The notes under the pieces: model-generated | Told to the model about the DNA's origin: nothing | What the model saw: the letters and a program-made list of their open reading frames with translations, nothing else | Databases searched by the model: none | DNA from: Candidatus Poribacteria bacterium | Lineage (GTDB): Bacteria > Poribacteria > WGA-4E > UBA9662 | Reading direction: 5' to 3' | NCBI GenBank assembly: GCA_002729015.1 | Contig: PBVO01000016.1 | Location: 13,519-22,252 of the forward strand | DNA: 8,734 bases | In this document: piece by piece, positions 7,401-8,734 of the stretch | How the letters are laid out: every line of letters starts with the position of its first letter | Numbering within the stretch: the stretch's first letter is position 1 | Made by a program: the position numbers and the translations under genes

Positions 7401-8734
7401 CCTGTCGCTTCTGAAGTTACTTGGATTCCTCTAAGATGCTCTGGTCCTTTTCTTAGCTTAAAAGCAGCCCTTGCTCTTTTCATTTGAGGAATAGAAGTAA
7501 TACTCTGCTTGATCCCGTTGATGAATATCTTAGGCTTGACCGGGGATGTCTCTCCCTCTAGAACTGTTCCGGCTTTGGTAAAGTCTCCCATGTTAGATCC
7601 CGTAGGATAAACAACAGCGACATGTGTCCAAACATCATCTGGTAACGGCTTGGACGTTCTCCATTCAATTACATCGTGACTCGTTGTGTCTGTGGATTCA
7701 TTAAAGTGTGTGGCATACCATGAAAGCGTATTGTGCTTATTTGTCCCAGGATCTGTTAATACTCGTAAAGAGAGACCCGTGGCATCGGATCCAGCACCGG
7801 CAGCTAACTTAGCGCCAACGCTGCCAGAAGAAAGTGACCCTGTAATTCCTGTAAAAATAGACTTGGCAAAAAAGTTATTTTTCACGCTGGCGTCTTTGAG
7901 TAATCCAGAACCCCCTGTAAAAGACCCTGTTATCGAGAACAACGTCTCATGTGTTGTGAAGTGACTATCAGCGGTTGAAGAAGGCTGATAAATCAGATCG
8001 TAAGCAGTGTCATGTACTAGCGATGTGATGGTCACAACATTGTCTGCTGATGTTGCGCTATATTTCGATAAAGCGTTGAATAGGGCCGCCAGCTTGGTGG
8101 CTACATAAGTGGTAGTGGCAGCGCCATCTGGGTACGCGTTAATCTGACCCGTATAAGTCGATTTAGATCCGTAAACTTTAGATCCTGACCACGACGTTGA
8201 ATCTGCTCCGGAGTTTGCGAACGTGACTTGAAACTCTAGTTCATCACCCCATTCATCTTTTCCAATAAGCTTAAGGACGTCGGTAGCAGTCGGTGTCGAG
8301 TTAAGCGTCAAAACTGTTTTTGATAAAATTGGGGTAGACACACCGGTGATGTCCTCAGCGTCTCTTACATCCTCAGTGTAAAAAGATCCAGTAACAACCG
8401 TGTTACCACCGACACCACCGATTGCCTGTGTTAGGGTGACGCTAGCCATGCTCAACGTCGATTCGACATCTTTACCCCCTGTGAACTGATTTGCAGTTGT
8501 AATAGCGTTGTTGTCGGGATCAGCTCCGTCTCCTGCGGCAGTAATACAGCCGGCGTTGGAGAGGCTTAACGTTATAGCCAGATTTCCATGTTTTCCAGGC
8601 CAGTACTGCGTTAAAGATACAATGTTTGTACTGCCGTCGTACGAGGTTCCGTTGGGTGAGTTTGGCCAAAAATCTCGGTAGCCCCACCACTCGTAACTCA
8701 TTGCTTGTGAATGGCGGTGCTTGGCATGAATCTT
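1..8734 (-). CDS. Giant multidomain LamG-containing phage-like structural/adhesion protein (partial at both ends)
   Basis: One minus-strand frame is open across 2911 codons with no stop; neither end is in the window. All other frames are closed at short intervals, and the longest competing ORF is 110 codons. The protein is a chain of beta-rich modules: a LamG-like domain (residues ~264-515), a galactose-binding-like region (~806-1064), a LamG C-terminal half (~1379-1477), several beta-helix-beta modules, and a non-repetitive C-terminal region (~2422-2911). LamG and discoidin-type folds usually bind glycans or other surface ligands, so the inferred role is attachment to a host surface, as part of a virion fibre or decoration. 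I remember similar very long LamG proteins in uncultured marine phages but could not search. A bacterial adhesin is possible, though I see no signal peptide, sortase motif or RTX repeats, and both termini are missing. The reading frame is certain; the function is inferred. No start can be chosen, because even the first in-frame ATG (8699-8701) has open frame upstream. Confidence 0.93.
1472..1876 (-). repeat. Beta-helix-beta module ending in F-x-G-G, residues 2287-2421
   Basis: It follows the previous module after an 18-residue link. Strands NTLTLTDRNDKSVTFTF, then AYVVALGYDGD, a helix (YAAATALSGTIELARKNGD), the strand LDVGFAIQAS, then DTLYFEGLKNAAG. It closes with SSFKGGKN (F at residue 2416). 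The helix and following strand match the copy at residues 574-710 (FAKEHGDIAV against LARKNGDLDV), and both share a VTFTF strand ahead of the helix. Confidence 0.58.
1931..2311 (-). repeat. Beta-helix-beta module with Q-x3-G-x2-G-N ending, residues 2142-2268
   Basis: Strands AEAVIQFNAVP and SYIKLKDSSGDEVEFRFKKT carry the D-x-x-G turn seen in the copies at residues 140-247 and 1537-1662. A Trp/Asn-rich insert (WAWDLASTNNYNSTNNCWDI) precedes the helix (DDARTAASRLYEAIARAG), then a strand reading SFSVQQRVGGTGGN (Q at residue 2257). The last cysteine of the visible protein is at residue 2196, in the insert. Confidence 0.6.
2312..3748 (-). other. Long unassigned region, residues ~1663-2141
   Basis: No family is recognised over about 480 residues. 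It starts with an acidic, Ser-rich part (HHWEEDSLSPYDESSAFAAF), then short strands such as KRKIEVDLTP and MAYFNFSEKTWEPIGY. The segment DYIDRPFLLEKIVYEFDA (Pro at residue 1944) looks like the opening strand of a jelly-roll or galactose-binding-like subdomain. It is followed by CSIDIRNNG and, later, PTPTFFMLNQRQ and QYVNTIRDLVTFGRYSVF. The section ends with VIVPQESVIGNAQALFLTQS and strands leading into the next module. Several parts probably form one or two beta sandwiches. It contains one cysteine (1962). Confidence 0.35.
3749..4126 (-). repeat. Beta-helix-beta module with full signatures, residues 1537-1662
   Basis: The most complete copy. Strands AKAEILFKG and TWIELKDWAGRVKRFEF hold the D-x-x-G turn. 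A helix follows (ERTAAQVAKVLIDIINSL), then strands GIRAEVGS and AVFLKQTKAGTEGN, with the Q-x3-G-x2-G-N signature at residues 1624-1632. The copy closes with NFVGGTS (F at residue 1658). This resembles the common phage structural pattern of strand, D-G turn, strand, Ala-rich helix, strand and 'LTQ-x-G-T-x-G-N' that I associate with phage virion proteins. An unusual basic stretch (IRNSRKDSKRLSRRSIRAII) sits between the two signatures. Confidence 0.62.
4304..4600 (-). other. LamG-like C-terminal half (domain 2)
   Basis: Residues ~1379-1477. The hallmark is QMDDLAFWKRCLEDEEIHAL (Met at residue 1456), the 'x-D-D-L-x-x-W-x-R-x-L-x-x-x-E-I-x-x-L-Y' closing strand and helix of LamG_3-type domains. 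Upstream sits SLSFFGGNNKPIHPRGPLVP and LGTPPQLLGYFARKAYPFGF, Pro/Gly-rich and typical of phage versions as I remember them. The front half of a LamG domain (W-x-H-V-A and Y-x-N-G strands) is not visible just upstream, where a beta-helix-beta module lies instead. So this is either a half-domain or a highly divergent complete one. The segment after it (NPPRVTIREQDET, RYPTISRFGDKDF) links to the next module. Confidence 0.62.
4622..5089 (-). repeat. Weak beta-helix-beta module, residues ~1216-1371
   Basis: It begins GTFEAEGTVRAVHNFTAG and continues with a strand SITFNANKGG and an aromatic-rich middle (YAQGWTATDWTIRAG). A helix follows (DQMAARAAEVINSFDLG), then a strand TVIIEQDVAG and DDCKLQVVDEWFATVTGG. 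The helix-strand order and the IIEQDVAG position (compare FLKQTKAG in the copy at residues 1537-1662) support membership. It ends close to the LamG half that follows. One cysteine lies at residue 1349. Confidence 0.42.
5315..5570 (-). repeat. Weak beta-helix-beta module, residues ~1056-1140
   Basis: Directly follows the galactose-binding-like region. It reads as strands (DITFHGN, TTVVDVPV), a short helix (DATWSNFVAAMTGS), then strands NLLTLTLNSP and GHILTASLVRDI. The order matches the other modules but is shorter and lacks both the Q-x3-G-x2-G-N and the F-x-G-G signatures. After it comes YSLNADHSVRIENFDLDPS, of unknown type. Confidence 0.35.
5545..6319 (-). other. Galactose-binding / discoidin-like region
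   Basis: Residues ~806-1064. The clearest signature is LHVQVSTDGINWYGSAF (Trp at residue 933), the 'V-x-V-S-x-D-G-x-N-W' strand and turn of discoidin (F5/8 type C) and related galactose-binding-like folds. Earlier, SDCWVRFKAYPGDDRGKVPY fits the 'C-x-V-R-F' approach strand. Later, GYYVRIIQKSYGG and YDQWALADITF (Trp at residue 1052) fit the closing strands in which discoidin-type domains regain contact with the ligand face. Four of the nine cysteines in the whole protein (823, 881, 889, 1008) fall here. The fold suggests glycan or surface binding. Length is about 260 residues against the usual ~150, so two subdomains or an insertion are likely. Domain identity is inferred from motifs only. Confidence 0.5.
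6320..6604 (-). other. Ser/Thr/Gly-rich connecting region
   Basis: Residues ~711-805. Low-complexity composition dominated by Ser, Thr, Gly and His, including VMSGTLGHSGSTYDLSYQT and ALHSSSSLSNHFEIG. It lies between a beta-helix-beta module and the galactose-binding-like region. It ends in EQPAYWWATGYESMG, with two adjacent tryptophans just before the next domain. I recognise no domain. It probably acts as an exposed linker or a divergent beta-sandwich edge. Confidence 0.4.
6605..7015 (-). repeat. Beta-helix-beta module, copy at residues 574-710
   Basis: It starts with GEGDFIRITTP and a strand KTYRFTTG, followed by a second strand pair ending VTFTFNSS. A helix follows (LAMFKKLYETILFAKEHGD), then the strands IAVTPHM and TMVLIQDN. 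The helix and next strand closely match a copy at residues 2287-2421, where the corresponding stretch reads GTIELARKNGDLDVGF. The two copies are about 1700 residues apart, so they look like products of one duplicated unit. The Q-x3-G-x2-G-N ending is not preserved; the position reads IQDNLVTSNT. Confidence 0.55.
7190..7945 (-). other. LamG-like (concanavalin A-like) domain 1
   Basis: Residues ~264-515. The domain opens with FSITGSFTGGSGLL, a common strand-and-turn start for LamG-type modules. A core strand DDVWTHVAVVYPTG follows (Trp at residue 369), matching the LamG signature 'W-x-H-V-A-x-x-Y'. Next is PKIFINGIKQ (Asn at residue 406), matching 'x-I-Y-I-N-G' in LamG. The end strand is HLALWDVTLPG (Trp at residue 501), equivalent to the family's 'E-L-A-I-W-N-x-x-L'. 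LamG domains are beta-sandwich jelly rolls of usually 150-200 residues that bind glycans, proteins or calcium. This one is longer, about 250 residues, with an insertion rich in Arg/Lys then Ser/Thr between INGIKQ and LALW. The ligand cannot be deduced. Confidence 0.72.
7994..8317 (-). repeat. Beta-helix-beta module, copy at residues 140-247
   Basis: Protein-level diverged repeat. It begins with a strand (TVLTLN), then a loop and strand with Asp/Gly and alternating hydrophobics (KLIGKDEWGDELEFQVTF). An Ala/Leu-rich predicted helix follows (YVATKLAALFNALSKY), then a strand reading VVTITSL. The order 'ligand-like D-x-x-G turn, F-x-V-T-F strand, helix, V-T-I-T strand' recurs at residues 1537-1662 and 2142-2268. 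The usual Q-x3-G-x2-G-N ending is missing here; the copy runs straight into the LamG-like domain. Assignment rests on pattern reading, not on a profile search. Confidence 0.55.
8318..8734 (-). other. N-terminal visible region with two tandem module ends
   Basis: Window residues 1-139. The region starts inside the gene with a His-rich stretch (KIHAKHRHSQAM). It then holds two copies of a module-end signature only 60 residues apart: SLTQYWPGKHGN (Q at residue 43) and TLTQAIGGVGGN (Q at residue 103). Between them lies an F-x-G-G signature, QFTGGKD, at residues 83-89. Complete modules elsewhere in the protein are about 110-135 residues long and carry an Ala/Leu-rich helix before the signature. 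The spacing here is too short for a full module, so the second copy seems to have lost its front half. The start of the first copy lies outside the window. Confidence 0.6.

Noticed and set aside
7686..7964. Plus-strand ORF of 92 codons
   Set aside because: Antisense to the LamG-like domain; the Pro/Glu/Ala-rich peptide is what the complement of Gly/Ser/Thr-rich coding sequence gives.
8699..8701. In-frame ATG near the upstream edge as a possible start codon
   Set aside because: The frame continues open upstream of it to the window edge, and the preceding residues look like ordinary coding sequence. No reason to place the start here.
1..8734. RTX or cadherin-type calcium-binding adhesin repeats
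   Set aside because: No G-G-x-G-x-D nonapeptide arrays and no regular ~100-residue Ig-like repeats with D-x-N-D motifs were seen. The Gly-rich motifs present have a different spacing.
1..8734. RNA genes, terminators, CRISPR repeats, insertion sequences or DNA-level repeats
   Set aside because: No tRNA-like arms, hairpin followed by T run, direct-repeat array or transposase was noticed. The repeats are visible only at protein level. A tRNAscan, Infernal and dotplot run would settle this.

Overview
The whole window is the inside of one very long protein-coding gene read on the minus strand. In the frame whose codons begin at plus-strand positions 2, 5, 8 and so on, I read all 2911 codons and found no stop. 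The frame runs off both edges of the window, so neither the start codon nor the stop codon is present and the full protein is longer than 2911 residues. Residue numbers below are window residues: residue 1 is the codon at 8732-8734 and residue 2911 is the codon at 2-4.

The protein is rich in Gly, Ser, Thr, Asn and Asp. It has only nine cysteines, and I noticed no long hydrophobic stretch that would be a membrane segment. It is built from beta-rich modules. Recognisable parts are a LamG-like (concanavalin A-like) domain near the N-terminal side, a galactose-binding/discoidin-like region, a second LamG-like C-terminal half, and about seven diverged copies of a beta-helix-beta module. Two short signatures mark the ends of some modules: Q-x3-G-x2-G-N (four copies) and F-x-G-G (five copies). 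The last ~490 residues do not repeat and look like a separate globular region. It is still unfinished at the window edge.

The best explanation is a giant virion or adhesion protein of a tailed bacteriophage, probably from an environmental (marine-type) metagenome. The grounds are the extreme intron-free length, the mix of carbohydrate-binding folds with small phage-type beta modules, the T-G-S-rich linkers, and a remembered (unsearched) resemblance to very long LamG-containing proteins in uncultured marine phage genomes. A large bacterial surface adhesin is the main alternative.

Layout from N to C, in descending coordinates: 8734-8318, two tandem module ends; 8317-7994, beta-helix-beta module; 7945-7190, LamG-like domain; 7015-6605, module; 6604-6320, Ser/Thr/Gly-rich linker; 6319-5545, galactose-binding-like region; 5570-5315 and 5089-4622, weaker modules; 4600-4304, LamG C-terminal half; 4126-3749, module with a basic tail; 3748-2312, a long unassigned region with a possible jelly-roll strand set; 2311-1931 and 1876-1472, two modules; 1471-1, the C-terminal region. 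I found no RNA gene, mobile element, CRISPR array, promoter or terminator, and no intergenic space.
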